A stretch of 64,000 nucleotides of DNA from Amycolatopsis pithecellobii (GCF_009707865.1 NZ_WMBA01000007.1:1-64000), one strand, 5' to 3'; counted from the stretch's first letter, positions 29,481 through 37,960 are shown. Notes: generated by a model from the letters alone, not told the origin. A program made the numbers and translations.

Positions 29481-29499
29481 ACAGGTGAGCCTAACCTAC
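29481..29499. promoter_or_regulatory. Candidate IdeR/DtxR iron box
   Basis: The site contains AGGTGAGCCTAACCT and matches 15 of 19 positions of the DtxR/IdeR consensus, with a near-perfect dyad (AGGT-AGCCTAACCT). It lies 50-68 bases upstream of the CDF start and 96 bases upstream of the tRNA-Arg. Regulation of the CDF gene by an iron or manganese sensor is inferred. Confidence 0.65.
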
Positions 29500-29594
29500 T
29501 CTGGCACGGTACCGCCAGGCGATCTCCAGCACATGGGGTGCCCACTGAGTGGCACCGGGCATGCGCTACGCTTTGTCCAGTCGTAAGGCGATAG

Positions 29595-29667
29595 GCCCTC
29601 GTAGCTCAGGGGATAGAGCACTGCCCTCCGGAGGCAGGTGTCGCAGGTTCGAATCCTGCCGAGGGCA
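29595..29667 (+). tRNA. tRNA-Arg (anticodon CCG)
   Basis: 73 bases fold into a complete cloverleaf. Acceptor arms GCCCTCG and CGAGGGC pair perfectly, the D arm is GCTC-AGGGGATA-GAGC, the anticodon stem CTGCC/GGCAG encloses loop CTCCGGA with anticodon CCG, and the T arm is GCAGG-TTCGAAT-CCTGC. The 3' CCA is not encoded. The gene is followed directly by an integrase remnant, so it probably served as an attachment site. Confidence 0.95.
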
Positions 29668-29695
29668 CCCAGGTCAGATGGGGTGTCAGGGCCAG

Positions 29696-29880
29696 CCAGC
29701 GGAGACACGTCAACGTGGTCACATCGAGGAGCGCCCAGGCGGCACTCTGCGAGTCCGGGTCTATGCCGGAAAAGATCCACTGACACGCAAGGACCACTAC
29801 CTCGACGAGTCGGTGGGACTCGTCTCGCCGCGCGCGAACACGGTCTCGTCCCGGCCGAGCCGGTCCGGCAACGCTGACGG
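29696..29880 (+). pseudogene. Tyrosine integrase N-terminal remnant
   Basis: Starting 29 bases after the tRNA, the frame encodes RGHIEERPGGTLRVRVYAGK and then DPLTRKDHYLDESV, the beta-stranded arm-type DNA-binding start of actinomycete tRNA-specific integrases. After that the sequence degenerates and no catalytic domain follows. It is a decayed fragment of the integrase of an element once inserted at the tRNA. Confidence 0.65.
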
Positions 29881-29899
29881 ACCCCGGCGGCGGTCGATG

Positions 29900-30463
29900 C
29901 TAGGCCGCAGCTTTCGCGTCGACCACCATGACCGCCATCAGGCAGGGCTCGTCGCCGCGGTTCTCCCACGCGTGGTTGGTTCCACGCTGAATGACGATGT
30001 CACCGGCGGTGAGCGTGACATCCTCCTCGTCCAGTAGCAGGGTGATGGAGCCGCTGATGACGATGCCGAAGTCGACCGTGTCCGTACGGTGCATGGCCGG
30101 GTGCCGCGCATCCCCGACATGCGCATCGGCCGAGCCCATTTCGGAGAAGGCAGCTTTCGCGTCGATGACCGCATCGGCCGGCAGCGGGTCGAACTGGAGC
30201 ACGCGGAAGTTCAGCCCGCCGACGACAGGGCCGATTGCCATCGGCGTACCCAGGTCTCGCTTCTCCCAGGCGTCGATGCTGGTGGGAACGCTCGTCAGCG
30301 TCCACATGTCGGCGATCGCGACGCGAGCTGTGTCGATGAGCAGGACATCCTCGGACGGTCCATCCGCGACCACCACCGCCCTTCCGGCCGAGTCGTGACC
30401 GGTCACCACTCGGCGGACAGCCCTCGGCTTCATCGGATTCGCCTCAGCGTTCGTTGTCGACAT
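29900..30463 (-). CDS. Cupin-domain protein
   Basis: 187 residues with ATG at 30463 behind CAGGAGAAA. The C-terminal half is a cupin_2 barrel: VDFGIVISGSITLLLD, then TAGDIVIQRGTNHAWENRG. A preceding HPAMHRTDTVD may supply metal ligands. Related proteins act as small-molecule sensors or dioxygenase-like enzymes; which applies is unknown. Followed upstream by the methyltransferase-like gene on the same strand. Confidence 0.8.
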   Translation of the reverse strand: MSTTNAEANPMKPRAVRRVVTGHDSAGRAVVVADGPSEDVLLIDTARVAIADMWTLTSVPTSIDAWEKRDLGTPMAIGPVVGGLNFRVLQFDPLPADAVIDAKAAFSEMGSADAHVGDARHPAMHRTDTVDFGIVISGSITLLLDEEDVTLTAGDIVIQRGTNHAWENRGDEPCLMAVMVVDAKAAA

Positions 30464-30518
30464 GCTTTCTCCTGTTGTCTCGATACGGGTGTCTGCGTTT
30501 CTGGGGCCGGGCACGGTG

Positions 30519-31313
30519 TCAATCGCCCACTGCCGTGGAGGATCCTGGCCGGAGCGGCTTGCGACCCCAGAAGACGTGGACACCCCGCCACTCCATCGCC
30601 CTGGCACCCTCGACCCGGTCACCGAACGCGTCCTTGATCTCCTCCGCGGTGTAGGCGCCGAGTTCGGACAGGGCGACCTTCAGCGGGCCCACCAACTTGT
30701 CGAACCAGGTCTGGACATGAATGTCGACGTCAACAGACCTGGTGAGTCCTCCTCCGCCGGGAATGAGCGCCTCGGCCGACACGATGCGCTTGCCGGGCTT
30801 CAGCACCCGCACGAACTCCTCGCTTGCCTCCGACCAGTCGTCACAGTGTTGTGCCGCCTGCGCGACCAAAATCGCGTCGTAGGTCTCGTCAGGCGTGTCG
30901 TGCGTGTACGTCCACTGCCAGGCCGCAAGAAGGCCGTTGCGTCCGTACTTGCCCTCGAAGATCGCCGCGTTGCCTTCGTCGATGAGTTCGGCCACGTCCA
31001 CCGTGCCGGCCGGGCCGACGGCTTCCTCGACCGCGCCTCGCCAGCCGCACGACTCCACCTCCTCACCGACGATGAGGACCCGGTCCCCCGGCCGCAAATC
31101 CAACAACGCATAAGCGATGTCCTGGATGTTCGCCGCGAGCCTCGTCCACATATACGGCAGCCCACCGCCGACCAGGAAAGCCATCGCCCACCGCTCCCGC
31201 TCCGCGGGATCGCGCAGGACCTCACCCATCCGTTCGATGTCCCGGTCGCGAAGGAAGCTCCACGGATCCGCCTTACCGCGGGTCTCACTGACATGGGCGT
31301 AATCGATTGACAC
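30519..31313 (-). CDS. SAM-methyltransferase-like protein with altered motif I
   Basis: 264 residues, GTG start at 31313. The overall fold reads as a class I methyltransferase: LRPGDRVLIVGEEVESCGW occupies the place of motif I, TVDVAELI that of motif II, and EFVRVLKPGKRIVSAEAL the post-motif. The glycine-rich GxGxG of motif I is replaced by GEEVESCG, so SAM binding is doubtful. Its C-terminus (MEWRGVHVFWGRKP) is typical. Could be a non-catalytic homologue or a different cofactor user. Confidence 0.65.
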   Translation of the reverse strand: MSIDYAHVSETRGKADPWSFLRDRDIERMGEVLRDPAERERWAMAFLVGGGLPYMWTRLAANIQDIAYALLDLRPGDRVLIVGEEVESCGWRGAVEEAVGPAGTVDVAELIDEGNAAIFEGKYGRNGLLAAWQWTYTHDTPDETYDAILVAQAAQHCDDWSEASEEFVRVLKPGKRIVSAEALIPGGGGLTRSVDVDIHVQTWFDKLVGPLKVALSELGAYTAEEIKDAFGDRVEGARAMEWRGVHVFWGRKPLRPGSSTAVGD

Positions 31314-31404
31314 GAACTCACTCTCCTCGCCGTCTCACCCGCACCACCTCATGGCGATACGGGGCCGTCCAGACTGACTGTGTAATCGCTTCGGGCTGTC
31401 CCGA

Positions 31405-32052
31405 TCAGTGGCTCAGATTGACCTGTTCCCGGTGGTGCTCGCCCTTCTCGATCAGGTCGACGAACCCGAGGCCGTAGTCCGCGGCGGAGATCGCGCCGCC
31501 GTCCTTGGGCCGTACCGCGACGTCGTCGCCGAGCCGGTACGTGCCGCGCCGTTCGCTGGGCATGCGGGCGCCGAACCGCATGGGTGGGCTGACAAAGACC
31601 CAGTCGAGGCTGGCGGGCGTGGCCGGGAGGTCCTCAATGATCAGTGCTGCCCCGATGCGGATCTCGTCGTGGAGTTCCGCGGGGATGTGGCTCAGGTCGG
31701 TGACGAAACGATCGGCTCCTGGCGCGGGGCGCAGCGACGAGAAGCCACCGACGACGTAAAACCGAGCTCCCGCGGCATCGACCAAACGCGCGATGGCGCT
31801 ATAGACCTGTCGGAAGCTGTGGATCAGCGGGCCACGCGGGGCCAATGCGCCCACCACGATGTCGGCACCGTCGATGGTCGCGGACAGCGTTGCCTCGTCG
31901 GTGGCGTCGCCCTGAACGTAGGCCACGCCGGGGGCGGGTGTGACGGGCGGATTGCGGCTCAGCGCGGTGACCTGGTGGCCGCGAGCGGCGGCCTCCGCAA
32001 CGATCGCCGAGCCTGCGTAGCCGGTGCCTCCGATAACGGTGATGCGGGACAT
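31405..32052 (-). CDS. NAD(P)-binding oxidoreductase (atypical SDR, NmrA/YwnB-like)
   Basis: 215 residues; ATG at 32052. The nucleotide loop ITVIGGTGYAGSAIVAEAAARGH is intact, and DVAVRPKDGGAISAADYGLGFVDLIEKGEH matches the C-terminus of NAD(P)H-binding YwnB-like proteins. No SDR catalytic YxxxK. Divergent from an HxlR regulator, a pairing known for quinone or electrophile-responsive reductases. Confidence 0.85.
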   Translation of the reverse strand: MSRITVIGGTGYAGSAIVAEAAARGHQVTALSRNPPVTPAPGVAYVQGDATDEATLSATIDGADIVVGALAPRGPLIHSFRQVYSAIARLVDAAGARFYVVGGFSSLRPAPGADRFVTDLSHIPAELHDEIRIGAALIIEDLPATPASLDWVFVSPPMRFGARMPSERRGTYRLGDDVAVRPKDGGAISAADYGLGFVDLIEKGEHHREQVNLSH

Positions 32053-32124
32053 GGAGCGTGCCTTTCTGCGGGATTGATGGTGTGGGACGACGTCCTTGGG
32101 TTACGGTAAGAGGGTTGGTCTCCG

Positions 32125-32526
32125 ATGGGAAGTAGGCACTTTGTGGTAACCAACCAGACCGAACCCGTGCCGCTGGACGACCCCTACCGCGCGGACTGTC
32201 CGACCCGGCACCTCCTGGATCGCATCGGCGACCGGTGGACGATGCTGGTCGTGGGCATTCTCAGCGAGGGCGACAGCCGCTTCTCCCACCTGCGCCGCCG
32301 CGTGGAGGGGGTGTCGCAGAAGATGCTGACCCAGACACTGCGAGGGCTCGAACGCGACGGGCTCGTGCGTCGCACCGTCTACCCCGAGGTTCCGGTACGA
32401 GTCGAATACGCACTCACCGACGCAGGGCGCACCCTGTGCGAGCCGCTACGCGCACTCCAGGAATGGGCGATCACGCACGCTGTCGACGTGGCAGCCGCGC
32501 AAGCGGCCTACGACTACTCGCACTGA
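32125..32526 (+). CDS. HxlR-family transcriptional regulator
   Basis: 133 residues if started at ATG 32125; later starts (GTG at 32143 or 32167) are possible because no clear ribosome site precedes the ATG. The signature DCPTRHLLDRIGDRWTMLV and winged helix (FSHLRRRVEGVSQKMLTQTL, GLVRRTVYPEVPVRVEYALT) are clear. The cysteine at about residue 25 is in the position of the redox-sensing Cys of HypR/QorR-type members. It probably controls the divergent reductase. Confidence 0.92.
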   Translation: MGSRHFVVTNQTEPVPLDDPYRADCPTRHLLDRIGDRWTMLVVGILSEGDSRFSHLRRRVEGVSQKMLTQTLRGLERDGLVRRTVYPEVPVRVEYALTDAGRTLCEPLRALQEWAITHAVDVAAAQAAYDYSH

Positions 32527-33251
32527 ACCTCGCGCGCGGCGCGACGGTCGTCCTCGCCGACGAACTGTCTCGGTCCTGCACACAGGTCAGTTCCACTGAT
32601 CTCGATCGCGACGCCAGGCCGGTCAGCCAGCATCGGCAGCGCGTCGGTGGTAAGCCGCATCGTGTCGAGGCCAGCCGGCCTGGTAACCCCATTCCCAGCT
32701 GATCTCCAACGCATGACCTGTGCCGTACGACGCGTGCAGAGTCAGCGTCGGATCCGAGATGGCCGGCGGAGTGAAGGTGTCGTCGGACGAAACGACGTCT
32801 GCTTTGCGGGAATCTTCAGGCTCTGGCCGGCCAGTACCATGCGCTACTTCTCCGAAGAACCGGATCGGCACCGACACTCTCCCCTCGCCATGCCGTTCCC
32901 GCCCGAGCAACCGAACCGGGTCCGCCGGTATCCGCCCGGCCGGACCTTCGCATGGGCGGCCTTCAAAGTGACCGACAACCCGCTGACCAGGAGGTTTAGG
33001 TTCGTATACTGGCTTGTTGGGTGCACCCAGTCCTCATCGACATGCGTTCTGGCCTGCGGAAACGTGTTGTTTCTGCGGCAAGAGAACCTTATGTAGGGTC
33101 AGTGCCTCGGTGTATGGGCACGATCTTCGGTTCAGTGACCATGATCGGTGCGCGCTCAGCCGTCTGAGCGGACGCAGTCCTGCGGTGGGCGAACGGGGCG
33201 TCATCCCGCTTGGCAGGTTGGGTGACGCCTACGGTTTGACCGAGGAGGTTG
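32527..33251. other. 725-base region with only degraded coding traces
   Basis: On the minus strand about 32530-32860 two overlapping frames look protein-like in succession: ISDPTLTLHASYGTGHALEI then, in another frame, LDTMRLTTDALPMLADRPGV. They would join into one protein only with a frameshift, so this is probably a broken gene whose family I do not recognise. From 32860 to 33251 I see nothing coding. Confidence 0.45.
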
Positions 33252-34451
33252 TCAACGTTCCGGTCTGGCCCCGAAGTCCGGCACCTCTGTGTAGTCGGGC
33301 AGCTCGATGCCGTTGATCGCGCGCCCGACCAGCTCGGTGAACCATTCGCCGCCGAAATCGGGGCTCGGCTCCGCGTCCGGCCCGGGGACGTCGCGGCTGC
33401 GGGCGTTCAACCGGCCGATCTCCTGGTTGGCCTCGACGAACGAGCGCATCCGAGCCTCGTAGCCGGCGAAACCTGCCTCCGGGTCCCATCCGGCAGCGGC
33501 CAGTTCACCGGCCAGCAGGTAGGCGCCCACCAGGGCAAGCCCGGTGCCCTGCCCGGACATCGGCGACGAGCTGAACGCCGCATCCCCCAGCAGCCCCACC
33601 CGTCCACTCGACCAGCGGTCCATCACCACCTGGGCGACCTGGTCGAGGTAGAAGTCCGGGGTGTCGTCCAGATGCGCGAGGATGTCCGGGGTCAACCAGC
33701 CCAGACCCGCCATCCGCTCACGCAGCAGGCGCTTCTGGGCCGCGACGTCACGGTAGTCGACGTCGAAGTCAGCCGAGGTGAAGTAGAACATGGCCATCGC
33801 CCGGGTAGCGTCCTGGATGGGGCGCAGCAGGGCGGAGCGCCCCGACTCCTGGTACTCGAGCAGCCAGCGGTCCAGCCCGAACTCGTTCGGCACACTGTAG
33901 AAGGCCAGCACGTGCCCGAGATGGCGGAGGAACCGCTCCGGCGGGCCGAACACCATCGTCCGCAGCGCCGAGTGCAGTCCATCCGCCCCGACCACCAGGT
34001 CGAAGCGGCGCCGGTCGCCGCCCGCGAACGCCACGTCGACCCCGTCCGCGTCCTGGGTGAGCTCGGCGATCCGGTCACCGAAGACGTACTCAACACCGTC
34101 GCGGGTGTCGTCGTAGAGCACCCGGGACAGGTCCCCACGCAGGATCTCGATCTCCGCGATGAACCCATCACCGCCGTCGCTATCCGCAGGGAAGGTTTCC
34201 AGCACGTTCCCGTCCACGTCCACGGTGCACGCGCCGGCGGTTTCGGTGCAGGTCGCGCGCACTGCCGCGTCCAGCCCCATCCGCCGGATGACTTCCTTGG
34301 CCACCCCGCGCGCGTCCACCGCCTGCCCGCCGGGGCGCAGCTCAGGGGCCCGCTCCACCACGGTCACCTCGGCCCCCCGCCGGCGCAGCCAGTGGGCCAG
34401 CGCGGGCCCCGCGATGCTCGCCCCCGCCACCAACACTCTGCTACCGCCCAC
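33252..34451 (-). CDS. FAD-dependent monooxygenase (PHBH-fold, TetX-like)
   Basis: 399 residues, GTG start at 34451. N-terminal FAD loop VLVAGASIAGPALAHWLRRRG, middle motif FDLVVGADGLHSALR (DG motif) and GRVGLLGDAAFSSSPMSGQGTGLALVG (GD motif) define a group A flavoprotein hydroxylase. Such enzymes hydroxylate aromatic or polyketide substrates with NAD(P)H and O2. Substrate not evident; neighbours are remnants. Confidence 0.9.
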   Translation of the reverse strand: MGGSRVLVAGASIAGPALAHWLRRRGAEVTVVERAPELRPGGQAVDARGVAKEVIRRMGLDAAVRATCTETAGACTVDVDGNVLETFPADSDGGDGFIAEIEILRGDLSRVLYDDTRDGVEYVFGDRIAELTQDADGVDVAFAGGDRRRFDLVVGADGLHSALRTMVFGPPERFLRHLGHVLAFYSVPNEFGLDRWLLEYQESGRSALLRPIQDATRAMAMFYFTSADFDVDYRDVAAQKRLLRERMAGLGWLTPDILAHLDDTPDFYLDQVAQVVMDRWSSGRVGLLGDAAFSSSPMSGQGTGLALVGAYLLAGELAAAGWDPEAGFAGYEARMRSFVEANQEIGRLNARSRDVPGPDAEPSPDFGGEWFTELVGRAINGIELPDYTEVPDFGARPER

Positions 34452-34604
34452 TGTGCCTCCCGCTCACCCCGCCGGATCACTGTCCGGATCGATTGCTTCT
34501 GCCATGGCCCACCCGCTGTCGGTGTATCCAGAGGTACAGACAACGGATCCACCCCGAATTCATCGGTGCAACCGACCGGGGTACCCCGGCGGCAGGCGTG
34601 GCGG

Positions 34605-34683
34605 CTCAAGCCCGGACCGGTGCCCGCTCCAGGCCCTCGACGATATCTTCGCGGTAGCGCACCGACCCGTCGCGGACCCACGG
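34605..34683 (-). pseudogene. C-terminal remnant of an MDR-family NADP-dependent oxidoreductase
   Basis: The minus strand encodes WVRDGSVRYREDIVEGLERA, followed after a few residues by a stop. This is the conserved C-terminal segment of YncB/CurA-type medium-chain reductases (RYREDIVEGLE). An in-frame TGA lies immediately upstream and the rest of the protein is missing. The remainder of 34452-34786 holds nothing else I can identify. Confidence 0.55.
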
Positions 34684-34786
34684 TCAGGCTGAGACTCAGG
34701 ATGCTGCGCATGAACCCGGGCAGCCGGTCCGCTCCCCCGGGTCCGCGCCCCCGGTCCGCGGCCCGGGCGCGTTGTCGTCGGCAACG

Positions 34787-36403
34787 CTAGTGGGCGGTGG
34801 GCACCAGCTCCGGGTCCAGGTGCACGTCGATGAGTACGGGCCTGTCGCGGTGCGGAAGGTGTGCGAGCGCACTGTCCAGTTCGGACAGATTGCGGACGGT
34901 GAATCCCCGCCCGCCGAGTGCATCCGCGACGGGCCCGAAATCGGGCCAGTCGAAGGTCGACATTCCGGGATCGAGCTCGCGACGGACGAACTGGATGTGC
35001 TCCGCGCCGTAGGCGCCGTCGTTGAGGAGCAGCACGATGAGATCGAGCCCGTGCCGGACAGCGGTGCTGAACTCGTTCAGACCACCCAGCATGAACCCCC
35101 CGTCGCCCGTCACCAGCAGCGTCGGATGGTCCGGCCGCCCGACGCTGGCGCCGATCGCGGTGCCCATGCCGAGCCCGATCGAACCGTAGTTCGCGGTGTG
35201 GGCGAAGTGTCGCGGATCCTGGACGCCGATGACGGGCCACGTGGAGAAGATGAAGCGCCCGCTGTCGGTGATCACCGTCCGGTCAGGGGCCACGGCGGCG
35301 TCCACCCGGCGCAGGGCCGAGTGAATGTCGACAGATCGATCGGTACTGCGATCCGCCTGCTTGTCGATGCGGCGGACGAGTTCCGTTGCCAGCTCCTCCG
35401 AGGCAAAGCCGGTCGGTGGGATCCCCGCCTCGTCGAGTAGTGCGACGAACTCGTCCGCGGTCATGGCGGCGTCGCCGAGCACGCCGGCGTCCGGCACCAC
35501 ATGGCGGCCCAGGCTGTGCCGGTCGTCATCGATCTGCACCAGGCGCCGCTTGTCGACGAGCCAGCCTTCCATGGTCGTGAAGCGGTTCAGCGACGCCCCG
35601 AAAGCGATGACGCAATCCGCGGCGGAAAGCGTGGAAAGGGCGACCTCGTGCGCCACCGTCCCGCAAATACCGAGATCGTGCGGTTCCCCGCGGAAGAGGT
35701 CGCGAGCCTTCAAGGTCGTCGTCAGCGGAGCACCGATACGAGCAGCGAAACGCACCAGCGCCGCGCGGGTCGCCGGGTCGATCGCGCCTCGTCCGGCCAG
35801 CACCACCGGACGTTTCGCGCCGGCGATGATGCCGAGCGCCGAGTCGAGCGCATCCTCGGACGGCCGGACGCCGGCATCGCTGACCAGACGTGACGGCGAC
35901 CGGAGGTACTCCGTCTCGGCCCACTGAAAGTTCGCCGGCATGTCGAGCACGATCGGCCGCCGCTCGACGTGGGCACGGCGAATCGCGCTCGCGAGATCAT
36001 CCGCGAGCGTCAGCGGGCTACGCAACTGTTCGAACCCTGCGCCGGCGGCCAGGACCACCTCTCGCTGCGGGATGTTCTGCGTGTGGTCGTTGTCGTCCGG
36101 CCGGGTGTCCCCGGCGATCAGCAACAGCGGAACCCGCGCCCGGACGGCATCGATGAGCGGGGTGATGGTGTTGGTCAACGCCGGACCGTGCGTGACCGTC
36201 GCGACGCCTAAACGGCCAGTGATCTGTGCGTAGCCCGACGCCGCTTCCACCGCCGTGGCCTCGTTCACCACGCCGACGTAGGTCGTGCCCGGCCGCCGCC
36301 GGAAACTGTCCATGACAAACAGGTTTCCGTCACCGATCAGCCCGAAGATGGTGTCGATACCGTGATCGGTGAGACCGGCGGCCATCGCGTCCTGAAACAG
36401 CAT
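34787..36403 (-). CDS. ThDP-dependent enzyme of the acetolactate synthase/benzoylformate decarboxylase superfamily
   Basis: 538 residues from ATG 36403; longer in-frame extension lacks family character. N-terminal Pyr domain with the catalytic glutamate in VVNEATAVEAASGYA, central domain, and C-terminal PP domain with the ThDP/Mg motif GDGGFMLGGLNEFSTAVRHG running to LLNDGAYG. It decarboxylates or condenses 2-oxo acids, or cleaves C-C bonds as in oxalyl-CoA decarboxylase relatives; the neighbours suggest catabolism. The TATG-TGTCGGCCGACA motif lies 71 bases upstream. Confidence 0.88.
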   Translation of the reverse strand: MLFQDAMAAGLTDHGIDTIFGLIGDGNLFVMDSFRRRPGTTYVGVVNEATAVEAASGYAQITGRLGVATVTHGPALTNTITPLIDAVRARVPLLLIAGDTRPDDNDHTQNIPQREVVLAAGAGFEQLRSPLTLADDLASAIRRAHVERRPIVLDMPANFQWAETEYLRSPSRLVSDAGVRPSEDALDSALGIIAGAKRPVVLAGRGAIDPATRAALVRFAARIGAPLTTTLKARDLFRGEPHDLGICGTVAHEVALSTLSAADCVIAFGASLNRFTTMEGWLVDKRRLVQIDDDRHSLGRHVVPDAGVLGDAAMTADEFVALLDEAGIPPTGFASEELATELVRRIDKQADRSTDRSVDIHSALRRVDAAVAPDRTVITDSGRFIFSTWPVIGVQDPRHFAHTANYGSIGLGMGTAIGASVGRPDHPTLLVTGDGGFMLGGLNEFSTAVRHGLDLIVLLLNDGAYGAEHIQFVRRELDPGMSTFDWPDFGPVADALGGRGFTVRNLSELDSALAHLPHRDRPVLIDVHLDPELVPTAH

Positions 36404-36469
36404 GCGCTGAACGCTAGCCCGCCGATTCACCGTCGGCCATGGCTTCCCGAGCACAGTTGCCGCGCCAGG

Positions 36470-36485
36470 TATGTGTCGGCCGACA
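36470..36485. promoter_or_regulatory. Shared catabolic-cluster operator, site 1
   Basis: The motif is TATG followed by the perfect 12-base palindrome TGTCGGCCGACA at 36474-36485. It lies upstream of the ThDP enzyme and downstream of the NifU-like gene. Sites 2 (37961-37976) and 3 (47545-47560) match at 14 and 15 of 16 positions. Confidence 0.65.
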
Positions 36486-36498
36486 TCACGCGACTCCG

Positions 36499-36849
36499 TC
36501 AAGTGATGTGCGGATCCGGTTGAGCCGCCCGGGACTCGTAGTCGTCGAAAATCGCCGCGACCCGGCGCTGCTGCTGGATGGTGACGGCGACGCCGGGCGT
36601 GCTCACCCCTTGCACGCCTTCGATTTCCCGCAGCCTGGGGTAGATGGAACCGACGATCGTGTTGCGCCGGAACGCACAGGCCGTGCACGCGCCGGTGAAC
36701 TCGATCTTCACCGTGCCACCGTCATCGATACCCACGACATTCGCGCCGCCCAGATGGGACGCGAGCAGGGGGCGGATCTCGCGGTCGAAGAGCTCCTCCA
36801 CCTCGATCAGTCGCTGGTCAGGGCGCGCGGATACCGGCTCCTCGCTCAT
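36499..36849 (-). CDS. NifU-like Fe-S cluster protein (C-terminal NifU domain)
   Basis: 116 residues. The NifU C-terminal CxxC motif is seen in EFTGACTACAFRRNTIVGSI. Such proteins carry or deliver Fe-S clusters. Start overlaps the amidohydrolase stop by 4 bases (ATGA), so the two are co-translated; a cluster carrier coupled to a TIM-barrel hydrolase is unusual. Confidence 0.85.
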   Translation of the reverse strand: MSEEPVSARPDQRLIEVEELFDREIRPLLASHLGGANVVGIDDGGTVKIEFTGACTACAFRRNTIVGSIYPRLREIEGVQGVSTPGVAVTIQQQRRVAAIFDDYESRAAQPDPHIT

Positions 36850-37862
36850 GCCTCACCTCCGGCCGCCGCGGCCTTCTTCTTCTGCACCTCGACGTCGATG
36901 CCCAGGATGCGGGCCGCGTTGAGCCCGAAGATCTGCTCCTTGATCTCCCGGGTGAGCGCCGGATAGCCGTACCCTTCCTGGAGATCCTCCGGCATTTCGA
37001 GCTCGCTGAATACGTCGATGAACGTCTGCACGCGGGGCCACAGGAACGCCTCGGAGCCATAGAGCAGGCGCTCCGGGCCGAGTTCGAAGAGCGCCTTGCC
37101 GAGAACCTTGATCGTCGGACGCGGCTGCACCATGTATTGGTTGAACCACAGGGGCAGCACCATCATGATGTTGGGACGCAGGCTGGCGACGGCGAAAGTC
37201 TCATCGAGGTAGGGATAGCCGAGGTGGTGCAGGCCGAAGGTCAGGTCGGGGAAGTCAAGAGCCGCGCCCTGCATGTCGAGCGAGCGCAGGTCCTCGACGT
37301 TCTGGTCGCCGATCGCCCCGCCCTTGTGGAACTGGATGTAATTGATTCCGAGCTCCTGGGCCTTCTCGTAAAGCGGGTAGGCCACCGCGCGATCGTCGGC
37401 CCGCCACTTCAGATGACGAGACTGAGCCTGATAGAACTTGAAGCTTTTCGCGCCCAGCTCTTCGACTTGGCGCTCCATTTCCTTTTGCGCGCCACGTACG
37501 CCTTGCATCAGCGGGTCCACCCCACCGCAGAACAGGATCTTGTCCGGGAACGCCGCGGCCAGTTCGGCTTGCGCATCGGCAGGCGCGGAACCGGTTTCCC
37601 AGTAATCAAGGAGCGGGACCGTCTGGACCATGGCCATATCGGTGTCCGAGTTGCCGAACAACTCGACTGCCTCGGCGAGCTCATCCAACTTCCCGGGAAC
37701 GGCGACCCGGGGGTTGCTGGGCATGGCGTCGCTGGCCCACCCATCCACCAGCCCCCGGAGCCAGTCGACGTAGCGATCCGCAACCGGAGCGTTGACGGTG
37801 TTGGGCGCGCGGAAGTCGAAGCGATGGATCACGGCGTCGAAAATGAACATTCCGTCTTTCAT
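36846..37862 (-). CDS. Amidohydrolase-2-like TIM-barrel protein with non-standard metal site
   Basis: 338 residues; ATG at 37862 follows a long non-coding stretch. The overall pattern resembles the ACMSD/amidohydrolase_2 family: N-terminal FIFDAVIHRFDF, NYIQFHKGG, TFGLHHLGYPYLDE and LLYGSEAFLWPR. The usual N-terminal HxH is only one His (VIHRF) and the conserved Asp of GSDxP is Glu, so metal binding and chemistry may differ. It ends in a Lys/Ala-rich tail (VQKKKAAAAGGEA). Regulatory site 2 lies about 100 bases upstream. Confidence 0.75.
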   Translation of the reverse strand: MKDGMFIFDAVIHRFDFRAPNTVNAPVADRYVDWLRGLVDGWASDAMPSNPRVAVPGKLDELAEAVELFGNSDTDMAMVQTVPLLDYWETGSAPADAQAELAAAFPDKILFCGGVDPLMQGVRGAQKEMERQVEELGAKSFKFYQAQSRHLKWRADDRAVAYPLYEKAQELGINYIQFHKGGAIGDQNVEDLRSLDMQGAALDFPDLTFGLHHLGYPYLDETFAVASLRPNIMMVLPLWFNQYMVQPRPTIKVLGKALFELGPERLLYGSEAFLWPRVQTFIDVFSELEMPEDLQEGYGYPALTREIKEQIFGLNAARILGIDVEVQKKKAAAAGGEA

Positions 37863-37960
37863 GAACTGAGCCCCTTCGGTCAGCCGATTCCGGTTTGTTG
37901 AGTCTCTGGCGCACCGAAGGCCAGCGCAATCGTTGTGGGACATATAGTTTCGGGCCCCGC

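Noticed and set aside
32965-33240. Short plus-strand frames in the gap before the FAD monooxygenase
   Set aside because: No ribosome binding sites, no recognisable protein motifs and no continuity; treated as non-coding or debris.
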